A program made the position numbers and the translations under genes. Positions 52,136-61,312 of a DNA stretch of 64,000 bases are shown in pieces. Numbering within the stretch: the stretch's first letter is position 1; each line of letters begins with the position of its first letter. The notes under the pieces are model-generated. The model was not told the origin of the DNA. It saw only the letters and a program-made list of their open reading frames with translations, and searched no databases. Source of the DNA: JBCBDX01 sp039822005 (GTDB taxonomy: Bacteria; Pseudomonadota; Alphaproteobacteria; Rhizobiales; Rhizobiaceae); the NCBI GenBank assembly GCA_039822005.1, contig JBCBMZ010000004.1, positions 124,001 to 188,000 of the forward strand. The letters run 5' to 3'.

Positions 52136-53815
52136 CTAGAATAAGCCCTCGATCAACCCTTCTTCATTGAAACCAATGGTTTCGGCCGATGGATGACGTG
52201 GCAGTCCGGGCATGGTCATGATCTGACCGCAGACGACCACCACAAAACCCGCGCCGGCACTCAGCCGCACCTCACGAATTGGCACAGAATGCCCGGACGG
52301 CGCGCCACGCAAATTGGGATCTGTGGAAAATGAATATTGGGTTTTTGCCATACAGATAGGCAGGTCTCCATAGCCTTGGGCTTCCCAGGTCCGCAATTGA
52401 TCGCGGATGACCTTGTCGGCCAATACTTCGTCGGCGTGGTAAATGCGCTTTGCAATCAGCTCAATCTTTTCAAACAACGCCATGCTATCGGGATATAGCG
52501 GCGCATACGCCGACACACCGCTGTCGGCCAGGTCCGCCACTCGCTCGGCAAGTGCTTCAATTCCAGCAGAACCATGCGCCCAATGGCGACAAACAATCGC
52601 GTCCGACCCTTGCGTCGTAACATAGTCCTGCACCGCCTTGAGTTCGGCATCGGTGTCAGAAACAAAATGATTGATTGCAACCAATACGGGTATGCCAAAT
52701 GACTTTACGTTTCGAATATGGCGACCCAGATTTGCGCATCCCGCCTCAACCGCCGCCACACTCTCGGTGTTCAAGTCTGCCTTTCCCACGCCGCCATTCA
52801 TCTTCATCGCCCGTACAGTGGCAACGAGCACCACCACGTCTGGTGCCAAGCCGGCCTTCCGGCACTTGATGTTCAAAAATTTCTCGGCTCCAAGGTCGGC
52901 CCCAAAGCCGGCTTCAGTCACCACATAATCGGCCAATTTAAGCGCCGTGGTGGTCGCAACCACAGAGTTGCACCCATGGGCGATATTGGCGAACGGACCG
53001 CCATGAACAAACGCAGGGTTGTTCTCCAGTGTCTGTACGATGTTCGGCTGCATCGCATCTTTCAGCAGGACGGCCATCGCACCATGGGCATTCAAATCCC
53101 GACAATAGACCGGAGACTTGTCGCGCCGATAGGCGATGATCATCGCGCCGAGCCGCTCTTGCAAGTCTTCCAGATCGGTTGCCAGACACAAGATGGCCAT
53201 CACCTCAGATGCCACAGTGATGTCAAAACCGGCCTCGCGCGGAAAGCCGTTGGAAACGCCGCCAAGTGAGGCAGTGATCACCCGCAGCGCCCGGTCGTTC
53301 ATATCGACCACCCGCCGCCAGACAATGCGGCGTATATCGATTTCCAACGCATTGCCCCAATAGACGTGATTGTCGATCATCGCGGCAAGAAGATTGTGGG
53401 CGGACGTGATGGCATGAAAGTCACCGGTAAAGTGCAGGTTCATATCCTCCATCGGGATTACCTGTGCATGACCGCCGCCAGCGGCGCCCCCCTTCATCCC
53501 AAAATTCGGACCAAGTGACGCTTCACGAATGCAAATGGCGGCCTTCTTGCCAATACGGTTCAATCCGTCACCAAGCCCAACGGTTGTCGTCGTCTTGCCC
53601 TCACCGGCAGGAGTTGGGTTAATTGCTGTCACCAAGATGAGCTTTCCGTTGGGCCGCTCTTGGATCGATGCGATGAAGTCAGCACTTATCTTTGCTTTGT
53701 CATGGCCATATGGGACCAATTGGTCCGGCCCGATGCCAAGCTGCGCCCCTATTTCCTGGATCGGCTTCTTCACAGCCGCCCGCGCAATCTCGATATCTGT
53801 CTTGAATTCAGCCAT
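52136..53815 (-). CDS. fhs: Formate-tetrahydrofolate ligase
   Basis: This 559-residue enzyme makes 10-formyl-tetrahydrofolate from formate, THF and ATP. It has the P-loop TPAGEGKTTTTVGLGDGL, followed by KGGAAGGGHAQVIPMEDMNLHFTGD (in parts: GGAAGGGHAQV, MNLHFTGDFHA) and the C-terminal AGAGFVVVVCGQIMTMPGLP. The start is ATG 53813-53815 (MAEFKTD), behind a GGGAGGAGCG ribosome site; a longer frame from 53926 is unlikely. It is transcribed toward the sRNA candidate and trpL. Confidence 0.95.
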   Translation of the reverse strand: MAEFKTDIEIARAAVKKPIQEIGAQLGIGPDQLVPYGHDKAKISADFIASIQERPNGKLILVTAINPTPAGEGKTTTTVGLGDGLNRIGKKAAICIREASLGPNFGMKGGAAGGGHAQVIPMEDMNLHFTGDFHAITSAHNLLAAMIDNHVYWGNALEIDIRRIVWRRVVDMNDRALRVITASLGGVSNGFPREAGFDITVASEVMAILCLATDLEDLQERLGAMIIAYRRDKSPVYCRDLNAHGAMAVLLKDAMQPNIVQTLENNPAFVHGGPFANIAHGCNSVVATTTALKLADYVVTEAGFGADLGAEKFLNIKCRKAGLAPDVVVLVATVRAMKMNGGVGKADLNTESVAAVEAGCANLGRHIRNVKSFGIPVLVAINHFVSDTDAELKAVQDYVTTQGSDAIVCRHWAHGSAGIEALAERVADLADSGVSAYAPLYPDSMALFEKIELIAKRIYHADEVLADKVIRDQLRTWEAQGYGDLPICMAKTQYSFSTDPNLRGAPSGHSVPIREVRLSAGAGFVVVVCGQIMTMPGLPRHPSAETIGFNEEGLIEGLF

Positions 53816-54017
53816 GACACGCTCCTCCCAAAAAGCCGCAAACGCTATTGGAGAATGGTTGTCACCGCGCCTTCCCGTCCACCATCGCAGGCAAGGCATG
53901 TGTTGGGCGAAATGCGACATGGTCAATCACGCACTCATGAACCGGGTGTGATCGTTTGTTGGTCGCCCCGGTGCGTGAAGCATGGTCAATTAGCGATCAT
54001 CTAACCGGGAAATCATC

Positions 54018-54569
54018 ATGTCCACCCAAAAATCGACACTTGTGGCAAGTCTTCTGAGTGTCCTCATGGTGAGCGCGCAGGCCAAAAACACCAATGAAGA
54101 CTGGAAATGGGCTTCGGAATATTATGCAACCTACAGTGAGTGGACCGTGGGCTGTGACCATCGCACCGACGATGAAAGCATCAAGCGCTGTTATCTGCGC
54201 TATGTCGACGCCTATGCGCGCAATCCATTTGGTGCGCTGTTCGTTTTCGTGACTGACACGAATGAAGCAGGGCTGACATTTACCTTCGAATATGAAGCGG
54301 GCGTTCGTTTCACCAAGCCTTGGCGGGTCAGCAAAGAAGATGTCACGATTTGGCAGTTTGATCCCAATCAATGTCCAGCGGTCAACGAGTGCGCCATAAC
54401 AGGGCAGGCGGCCGTCAAGCTCGCGGAAATACTCAACGCGGAATATGTTGAGCTGAAGTTCGTGCTGCGGGATCGGGTTTTCCGATCCTTTGAGCTCGGC
54501 TGGCCGTCTGCAGGGTTTGCGGACGCATTGGCCGACTTGATGGCTCAATCAAACAATCGAAAGCTTTAA
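54018..54569 (+). CDS. Secreted protein, possibly IalB-like
   Basis: This 183-residue protein has a signal peptide (LVASLLSVLMVSAQA). The mature part has WTVGCDHRTDDESIKRCYLRYV (in parts: WTVGCDH, RCYLRYV), then CPAVNECAITGQ, giving four Cys with the spacing of invasion-associated locus B (IalB)-type periplasmic proteins. Sequence similarity is only suggestive. It converges with the DUF2333 gene, overlapping it by four bases at the 3' end. Confidence 0.5.
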   Translation: MSTQKSTLVASLLSVLMVSAQAKNTNEDWKWASEYYATYSEWTVGCDHRTDDESIKRCYLRYVDAYARNPFGALFVFVTDTNEAGLTFTFEYEAGVRFTKPWRVSKEDVTIWQFDPNQCPAVNECAITGQAAVKLAEILNAEYVELKFVLRDRVFRSFELGWPSAGFADALADLMAQSNNRKL

Positions 54570-55669
54570 CGATCCAAAACGTCGCGAATTTCCGTCAAGT
54601 TGGTACGCGTCCGCAGCAGCGCAAAGCCAATCGATTCAAGGTGTGACTTGATCAGGCTCGACGAATTGGCGTTGGCCACAAAGAATGGCTGGAGATTGAG
54701 CGCATCCTGAAAATTTTCATCCAGCCGCAGCCAGAGATCATCCAGGTTGCGTTGCTCCAGTACGTTTTGGAAATCACTGCTCCCTGCGGTGAGGATCATG
54801 TAGTAGGCAAACATCTGGCCGTAGGTGAACCAGAAACGGTCATCCGCACGCCGGTCAAAACCGGTCAGCCCCCCCAGCTTAATTTGATCCTGCAGGATTT
54901 GTGATGTTGAGCCGATGTCGGACGTTACGCGATCGAGGAACTGCAGCAAATTGTCAGCGCGCGAGTCAAAAAACGAACTACAGGCGACGAGTTCTTCATT
55001 GAAAGCCCCAAGAAAGCCACTGGCATCACGCAGGCGTTGCTGCGTAGTCGGCTGGAAAAAGGGTGGGGTGGATGTTATGAACCAAGCTGTCTCGCGATAG
55101 TTCGCTGCTTCACGCGCGAATTGCAAATTCTGATTGATGGAAGACGTACCGCGGACACGGCCTAGCCGGTCTACCATCTCAAGCGTTGTCCGCCGAACCG
55201 CCTGGTTCATTCCCAATTGAAACGCGGCGCGATTGTCAAAGAACGGCGTATCCTTCCAATCGACGACAAAAAAGAAGCCTGCCTTGTGCATCGGATTTGA
55301 CGATACCCAAGTGGCCTTGTTGACATTCATGTCGATAATGTCCCGCACGGCGACGACCATGGCAGATGGTTGGCAAGTGCCATCGCCCGTATCTTCGCCA
55401 GCAGCAAAGTTGAATTCTTCTCCCACATATTTCTGCGCAAGCGCCGGGTTCGGAGACGTCCAGAACTGCGTGATGTAGAACATGTAGGCGTAGCCGACGA
55501 ACAAGGCGGCGAGAAAAAGGAACACCGGTATCTTCACAAACCAGCCTGTGCCACGAAGCCAGCGACGGAAAGCCAAAAACGGCCACAACAACCATGCTAT
55601 GGCCATGCCGATCGCTCGGCCAACATATTCAAACGCGCGCGTCACAAAGGCAATGATCGGATCAAGCAT
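54566..55669 (-). CDS. DUF2333-family membrane protein
   Basis: This 367-residue protein starts with an amphipathic segment and a membrane helix (IPVFLFLAALFVGYAYMFYITQFW, about 48-71), leaving a large periplasmic domain rich in Phe, Asn and Asp. Family landmarks are SAMVVAVRDIIDMNVNKATWVSSNP (in parts: MVVAVRDI, ATWVSSNPMHK) and SINQNLQFAREAANY. No biochemical function is known. It lies just downstream of the DUF6638-like gene, probably in one transcript. See the finding on the AAA/DUF6638/DUF2333 set. Confidence 0.85.
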   Translation of the reverse strand: MLDPIIAFVTRAFEYVGRAIGMAIAWLLWPFLAFRRWLRGTGWFVKIPVFLFLAALFVGYAYMFYITQFWTSPNPALAQKYVGEEFNFAAGEDTGDGTCQPSAMVVAVRDIIDMNVNKATWVSSNPMHKAGFFFVVDWKDTPFFDNRAAFQLGMNQAVRRTTLEMVDRLGRVRGTSSINQNLQFAREAANYRETAWFITSTPPFFQPTTQQRLRDASGFLGAFNEELVACSSFFDSRADNLLQFLDRVTSDIGSTSQILQDQIKLGGLTGFDRRADDRFWFTYGQMFAYYMILTAGSSDFQNVLEQRNLDDLWLRLDENFQDALNLQPFFVANANSSSLIKSHLESIGFALLRTRTNLTEIRDVLDR

Positions 55670-55691
55670 CCCAATTCCCCATCAATGTCGA

Positions 55692-56975
55692 TTACGACAA
55701 ACCAAACAAGCGACGCCTCAACCCCGCCTTGTCCCGTAGGTAGGATTGTTTGAGCGTCTCCACAACATGTGTCCGATAGGTTTCATCGAAGGTTTCATAA
55801 TCGGCGTAGAAACCTTGTTTGTTAAAGACATATTTGGTCACGAAATCGCGCGGAACATATTCGCTGATCAGGCGGTTGGTCAGCCAGGCATCGTCATGCT
55901 TGGTCGCCGCGCGGATAATCTGAAAACGCAACTCGTGGTCAACCTCGCCAATGTCAATCCGCCCACGACGGTCCAACTCGCGCTTGCAACGCATCAGGAA
56001 TGGATAGACGCCATCCTTGTTGATCGCAGAAGCGTTTCTGTGCATCCAGGTCTGGAGCCAGACAGCGTCAACGTCGGACAGATCGCGTTCCGGCTCGCTA
56101 TCATGCACCAAACCGCGCAGCACCATCTCCGCTCGATGTTCAAGGAAACCTGTGTCTTCCATCCAAGAGGCACGGGGTAGTTCAATGCGGCCGGTCTTGG
56201 CCAGAAAACGGTAAATCCGCTTGTGGTCATTTTTTGCCAGGTAACTGACTTGCCATGGGCGTGACTTGCGAAAACCCGGAGCGGTCGGATCGCAAATCAC
56301 CGTGGTCATCTTTTTGTCAAGGAAGATGTAGGTTCCACCAAAATGGCTGGTCCAAAAAGCATCGTGGTGAAAAACCACCTTGTCCGGGACCATACGATTT
56401 TCGCGAATGTCGCCGGTGACCTTTGCCAGATCAACCATGCGCGTGAGAACTTCATCGTCGCGCCATGTGTCTTTTTCGTTCTTCAGTCGATCCACCAACG
56501 TGCGCAATTCTGCCGCCTTGCCCAAGACATCATTGGCGGACAAAACATTGAACCGCACCTGTTCAATGGCCAAAAGGTCTTCAATATCATCGACTTCAGA
56601 GACACTGTCGTCGATCTCGCCATAGATAACATCCTTGATCGTCAGGGCATTGATGGAGCGCATGTTCGCAGCGAAAAAGTCGTGCATGAGCCGCGATGTG
56701 TTGGAAAAACGCGTATGCACGACCGGTAAAGATGCCTGCGCCGGGGTCAAAATGATAAAGCGCCGGTTGACGCCATTGGGGTCAAGATAATTGAAGTCGC
56801 CCAACTCTTCAGCAACTTGCGGCGAAAAGCCTGTCCGGTCGATTTCAAAACTGTCAAGCTTGGTCGGGCTTAGTTGAAAAGCCTTCAATGCCTCATTGTA
56901 TCGGCGTACCAGATGGGTCTGGTTCACGGTCAAAAGCCGACCGTAGATGAGCTCGTTTTGGAGTAGGCGTTTCAT
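55692..56975 (-). CDS. DUF6638-like protein of unknown function
   Basis: This 427-residue soluble protein has no signal peptide or membrane helix. It starts MKRLLQNELIYGRLLTV and contains HTRFSNTSRLMHDFF, FHHDAFWTSHFGGTYIFLDK and a helical C-terminus rich in Arg/Lys (RDFVTKYVFNKQGFYADYETFD in parts). I associate it from memory with the DUF6638 family of alphaproteobacteria; this should be checked. Its neighbours are DUF2333 (22 bases downstream) and, upstream past a multicopper oxidase, an AAA ATPase. Confidence 0.6.
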   Translation of the reverse strand: MKRLLQNELIYGRLLTVNQTHLVRRYNEALKAFQLSPTKLDSFEIDRTGFSPQVAEELGDFNYLDPNGVNRRFIILTPAQASLPVVHTRFSNTSRLMHDFFAANMRSINALTIKDVIYGEIDDSVSEVDDIEDLLAIEQVRFNVLSANDVLGKAAELRTLVDRLKNEKDTWRDDEVLTRMVDLAKVTGDIRENRMVPDKVVFHHDAFWTSHFGGTYIFLDKKMTTVICDPTAPGFRKSRPWQVSYLAKNDHKRIYRFLAKTGRIELPRASWMEDTGFLEHRAEMVLRGLVHDSEPERDLSDVDAVWLQTWMHRNASAINKDGVYPFLMRCKRELDRRGRIDIGEVDHELRFQIIRAATKHDDAWLTNRLISEYVPRDFVTKYVFNKQGFYADYETFDETYRTHVVETLKQSYLRDKAGLRRRLFGLS

Positions 56976-57056
56976 GGACGAAGTTCCGCTGGATCAGTGC
57001 GCGATTCATATATCCATCAATCGCGTTGTTTCCCAGCAGCAAGTGCAAAATAGATG

Positions 57057-57080
57057 GGGCCGGGCGTCAAAACCCGACCC
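57057..57080 (-). terminator. Hairpin after the multicopper oxidase gene
   Basis: GGGCCGGG (57057-57064) and CCCGACCC (57073-57080) form an 8-bp stem (one G-U in RNA) with an 8-base loop on the minus strand, 16 bases past the oxidase stop. The following ATCTATTTTGC is only weakly T-rich, so termination is likely but partial. Confidence 0.45.
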
Positions 57081-57095
57081 ATCAAGACTGCTTTT

Positions 57096-59180
57096 CTAGT
57101 TCGCCGCCTCGGCAATCTCGAGCAGCTGCATCATGCCATTGTCTTCATGATCGACATTGTGACAGTGCAGCACCATGGCACCGGTAAAGTCGACGGCCCG
57201 GCTCATGAACTCCACCACCTCCTGCGCGCCACCTTCCTTGATGGCTTTCGTCAGGCCGCCGGTGAAGGAACAGAACTGGCGCGGTTCGCAATTAATCAGC
57301 GCCGTGTCGCGCCAGACCGGAAAGTCATAGTCCACCCCACCGCGACTGAAGATTTGGAACGGGTTGGTGTGGATATGATACATATGGGTGTCATTGTTGC
57401 TCCACACATTCCAATAGTCAGCTTGATCCAGCATGATCATCCGCTGCACTTCTGTCGTCGAGAACACCTGGCCATTGACATAGGAAGCGCCGCTGATCGG
57501 ATAACGCGGATCACCAGATTGCGAGAAGCCAAAGAAAACCGTTTGCGTCGGCGACTTGGGCGCATCGCTGGCAGCAACAACCGAAGCCGGACGCTGCAGA
57601 GCATTTAATTCCAACTGTGTCGGGATGTCCGTGTTTCTCGCCGTCCCCTCTACAACATTAACATAGACAACCACGTCGTCAGCGCTTGTCGGCGCATCAC
57701 ACAAAGCGTCCATGGCCGTGGAATCTTGAGGTTGAACAAGCGCATAGAGGCCGGGCGATGATGGTGCTTCAACCATCAGGTCCAATCGCTGCCCGGCGGT
57801 CAGCAAGGCCATTTCATTATTGACGACATCGACAGCCGGTTGGCTTGAAGCGGCAAGATCATAAACCGGCGCTTTCAGCTCAAATGGCACAGTGCCTGTC
57901 GTTGCTTTTGGTTGCTCAACCGGCACGCCATCAACAGCGAGCACATAGATCGAAATATCCTCGGCGGTCGCTTGCGTAGAGCCGGCATCTGAAATGGGGG
58001 CAAAACAAACCGGCACGGTGCTCCCGACTGAGGCGTTGAGCATGCGCCAAAACTGCACTTCACCGGTGTTGATCGTGATCTTGGCATCCAGCATGCCGTT
58101 GACCGTGAAACGATTGTTCACATTCGGAGTCAGGCTATTGCCAACAGCTTTGTTCAACGTCGCGGTTGCGAGCGGCTCATAAGAGCACGGCGCGAGGAAA
58201 TAATAAGTTCCCATGCAATCGACAGGGTAGATGTCGCCGTCGTCGATATCTGCAAGCGTCGGCGTCACCGTCTGCGTGCCGTTGACATAATTGGCTTGAA
58301 GTTCCTCTGGCGTCGCTGCGGTGCCATTCAGTTCAACATTTTGCGTGCGAAACGATGGTTGCGCCAACACCAGTAGCTTTTCCCCAATGGCAGATTTCGC
58401 ATTTTTGACAGCGGCCAAACTGTCGATGCCGTTTGTTTGATCTTCCACCAAAAGGAAGCCCGACATGCCGCTCCCAAGGTGCATGGCAACAGCGCCATGC
58501 TTGTGCGGATGATACCAATAGGAACCGGCCGGATGCGTTTCAGGCACTTTCATTTGATAATTAAATTCACCATGAACACAGATGTGCTTGTGAGCCACAT
58601 CATCGGAGATGGCCGCTTCACACTCGGCAATCAACGCCGGATCAGAGCTCGATGGATAGACGTTGAGTAGCACATTATCACCCGGGCTCTGCGGCGGGAC
58701 ATGCATGCCGTGATAATGGATGTTCATAATGTCAAAACCGTGCGGCACGGTGTCGATGACATTGGCAAGGGCGCGCATTTCATCGCCGCTCATGCTGGCG
58801 TTCCCGCCATGGCCGCCATGACCCATAGTGATCATCAGCTCGTCGCCGGCCGCCGCAGGCAGGAACGGCAAATCATTGACAAAGTCGAGCTTGATGTCGT
58901 CACCCGGCGTGATCCGCATAGTGGGACCGACAAGCCGGGTCGCGCCTTCCTGTACAAAGGCACGCGATAAAACATTCGTATCTTCAGCAAGGCTGTAAAC
59001 ATCGACACCGGCAGTCAGTTGATAAACGCCATCATCGCTCTTCTGCATCTCCGGCGGATTGGCCAGTTCGCCCGATGGCGTAAAAGCGCTGTCGGTCGCA
59101 AAAGCCGCGCCAAACAAGCCGCTCGCCAGAAAAGTCGACCCAAGAATTTTGCTGATATGGATGATGAATGAACGCATCAA
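57096..59180 (-). CDS. Periplasmic multicopper oxidase
   Basis: This 694-residue protein has a signal peptide (SKILGSTFLASGLFGAAFA) and cupredoxin domains. Copper motifs are MNIHYHGMHVPPQ, YWYHPHKHGAVAMH, NDTHMYHIHTNPFQIF and the C-terminal HCHNVDHEDNGM (H672-C673-H674 and H678), so both trinuclear and type 1 sites look complete. The axial Met683 suggests moderate redox potential. Substrate could be a metal ion (Cu(I), Mn, Fe) or phenols. It is inserted between the AAA gene and the DUF6638-like gene and has its own hairpin at the 3' end. Confidence 0.88.
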   Translation of the reverse strand: MMRSFIIHISKILGSTFLASGLFGAAFATDSAFTPSGELANPPEMQKSDDGVYQLTAGVDVYSLAEDTNVLSRAFVQEGATRLVGPTMRITPGDDIKLDFVNDLPFLPAAAGDELMITMGHGGHGGNASMSGDEMRALANVIDTVPHGFDIMNIHYHGMHVPPQSPGDNVLLNVYPSSSDPALIAECEAAISDDVAHKHICVHGEFNYQMKVPETHPAGSYWYHPHKHGAVAMHLGSGMSGFLLVEDQTNGIDSLAAVKNAKSAIGEKLLVLAQPSFRTQNVELNGTAATPEELQANYVNGTQTVTPTLADIDDGDIYPVDCMGTYYFLAPCSYEPLATATLNKAVGNSLTPNVNNRFTVNGMLDAKITINTGEVQFWRMLNASVGSTVPVCFAPISDAGSTQATAEDISIYVLAVDGVPVEQPKATTGTVPFELKAPVYDLAASSQPAVDVVNNEMALLTAGQRLDLMVEAPSSPGLYALVQPQDSTAMDALCDAPTSADDVVVYVNVVEGTARNTDIPTQLELNALQRPASVVAASDAPKSPTQTVFFGFSQSGDPRYPISGASYVNGQVFSTTEVQRMIMLDQADYWNVWSNNDTHMYHIHTNPFQIFSRGGVDYDFPVWRDTALINCEPRQFCSFTGGLTKAIKEGGAQEVVEFMSRAVDFTGAMVLHCHNVDHEDNGMMQLLEIAEAAN

Positions 59181-59311
59181 TTGCCCCTATTGTGATTGCC
59201 CGGCACAATTGTTCACTTAAATTGACTGAATATCTAGTTAAATAAACATGACACTGGTTGGATTGCACAGATTTGCTGGGGTGGACCAGGGCAGATAACG
59301 AAAAGTGAAGA

Positions 59312-61219
59312 TCACCCCCAAAGCCCCTTCTCCTGCATCTCTGCAATCTCCTTGGCCGCGCGTTCGGTCACACGCTGGCGGCGGATGATTTCTTCAACGG
59401 CGGAAGCATCCGACTTGTCCGTATATCGGAACTCTGAATCGGCGTAGCGGTTGATCTCCTGCATCACCATGTCGATGGTGAAGGGGTTGCGCAGTTCGGC
59501 AATCATGTCGCGCTTGGTGTCGTAATTTTTGTGCAGGAAGATTTCCGGCGCTTCAAACCATTCATCCGGAAGCTCAATATCCATCGCGCGCATTTTGATG
59601 GCGTCGGTAATGTTCTTGATGGCGCGGCCGGTAAAACGCGACTCAGCCTCCTTGATCATGTGCAAATAGCTGCCGACATCCGCCATCGATTTGGGCTCGC
59701 CATATTGCGAAACAAAGCGGTCATAGACATTGAGCAGCCCGTCTTCCTGCGGCCTATCATGGCCATCATAGGCCGCTTCGACCGCCTGCTGGATTACCTG
59801 CGCTTCGTACAAATCATGATCGCCGAGCGGGATGTCATGGTTCTTGCCGGCCAACAGGTGGAAGATGTCAATATAGTCATCACGGGTCTGCGGCCCGTCG
59901 ACCAACCAGCGCGCACCGGCGCGTTGACGGAGCGCATCATCGACATTTTCCGGATAGTTGGAGAACATGCCAAAGGAGCAATTGCCGCGCACAACGGTGG
60001 TGGCGCCTGCAAAGCTCTCCATCAGAACGGCGGTGACTTCCTGCTGACCGGCAGAGGCGCGATCATCGGAACGTTTGGCTGCCACCTGATCGATGTCATC
60101 CACGGTACCAAATCCGATGGCTTTCGGGTCGACGACATTCTTGATGAATTGCTTACAATTCTGGCCCGACTTGCCTTGGTAGGAGGAAATCTGGTCGACG
60201 CCGAAATTCTCATAGTGGAAGGGAACGCCCGCCACCTGGCAATAATCATTGACCATGCCGGCAATCATCTGGATCAGGATCGTTTTACCGGTTCCTGGCG
60301 CACCATCCCCAATAAACGTAAAGACAAAGCCGCCGAGGTCCACAAACGGGTTCAGCTTGCGGTCAAAATCATAACAGACAAGCATTTTTGCGAGCTTCAT
60401 CGCCTGATATTTGGCGATGTGGTTGCCGATGATTTCGTTCGGCTTTTTGAACTGCATTGTCAGCGGTTTGCGCCGCTCGCCAGGCGCAACATCAAAACCG
60501 TCGAGCGTGAAATCATCCTTCTCGACGCGGATGTGGTTGTTGTCAAAAACGCTCAAGCCTTCAAAGCGCCCACGGCGCTGCAACAACCCTTCAACGGCCA
60601 CCCGAGCGAAAGCTTTGGCACGCTGCAGCAGTGCCACCTCATCCGGCGCGCCTTCAATAGCCTGCGCCAATCCGGCAACTATCGCCTTGGCTGCATCTTG
60701 CGGGGTGTCGAAATTATAGTTGGGTTCGGTCGTATCTTCGCCAGGTTCCGCACCACTTTCCAACGTGTGCAGCAAGTAGGCTGCCAGTGAAAACGCGGTT
60801 ATATAACTTGCCGATTCCATCAGTGATCGGAAATGGGTGGCCGCGTCGCCCTCCAACGGCGCTGACGCATTGCGCTTCTTCAGATCATCCAGATCAGTTT
60901 GCAGCCCAAAGACATCTGAAACGGCGAGCGCAAGCGCAATGCCGCGACGGGCACGATACAACAGCGCATGTTCACCGGGCGACATCATCGGATCATCGGG
61001 ACGAAGGGCGGCGATGACACCCTCCAGACCAACTTCACGAGTCTTTCGCATGCCGCCAGTGGACACGGTGGAAACGAAACGGCGGCCCGTTCCGGCGAGC
61101 TCGGTATTGGACTGTGTGGACGCCTGCTCCATTACGACAAAACGCGTCACTAGCGATTGCGCAATCGCCCGGTGCTTCGCGATGTCTTTTTCGTCGATCT
61201 GAGTTAGCCCGGTATCCAT
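59312..61219 (-). CDS. AAA ATPase of an uncharacterised family
   Basis: This 635-residue ATPase has a helical N-terminal half (1-290), Walker A G304-DGAPGTGKT-313 and Walker B VDDID (373-377, Asp-Asp in place of Asp-Glu). Then follow a sensor-like FGMFSNYPENVDD and a candidate arginine finger RQRAGARW. The C-terminal region (about 500-635) is helical with basic ends. Known MoxR, FtsH or ClpX features are lacking. In this window it is associated with DUF6638-like and DUF2333 genes, separated only by a multicopper oxidase. Confidence 0.8.
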   Translation of the reverse strand: MDTGLTQIDEKDIAKHRAIAQSLVTRFVVMEQASTQSNTELAGTGRRFVSTVSTGGMRKTREVGLEGVIAALRPDDPMMSPGEHALLYRARRGIALALAVSDVFGLQTDLDDLKKRNASAPLEGDAATHFRSLMESASYITAFSLAAYLLHTLESGAEPGEDTTEPNYNFDTPQDAAKAIVAGLAQAIEGAPDEVALLQRAKAFARVAVEGLLQRRGRFEGLSVFDNNHIRVEKDDFTLDGFDVAPGERRKPLTMQFKKPNEIIGNHIAKYQAMKLAKMLVCYDFDRKLNPFVDLGGFVFTFIGDGAPGTGKTILIQMIAGMVNDYCQVAGVPFHYENFGVDQISSYQGKSGQNCKQFIKNVVDPKAIGFGTVDDIDQVAAKRSDDRASAGQQEVTAVLMESFAGATTVVRGNCSFGMFSNYPENVDDALRQRAGARWLVDGPQTRDDYIDIFHLLAGKNHDIPLGDHDLYEAQVIQQAVEAAYDGHDRPQEDGLLNVYDRFVSQYGEPKSMADVGSYLHMIKEAESRFTGRAIKNITDAIKMRAMDIELPDEWFEAPEIFLHKNYDTKRDMIAELRNPFTIDMVMQEINRYADSEFRYTDKSDASAVEEIIRRQRVTERAAKEIAEMQEKGLWG

Positions 61220-61312
61220 GCGTGCGCTCTCCCTGCGTTGTGTCGAAGGTTACTTAAGCGCCAACTGTGACGGTGTCATCGCCCCGACGCCGCAAAATAT
61301 GGGATATTTGGC

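Noticed and set aside
59531..60790. Long plus-strand open frame (about 419 codons) antisense to the AAA ATPase gene
   Set aside because: It looks like a mirror of high-GC third positions; the AAA motifs establish the minus-strand gene.
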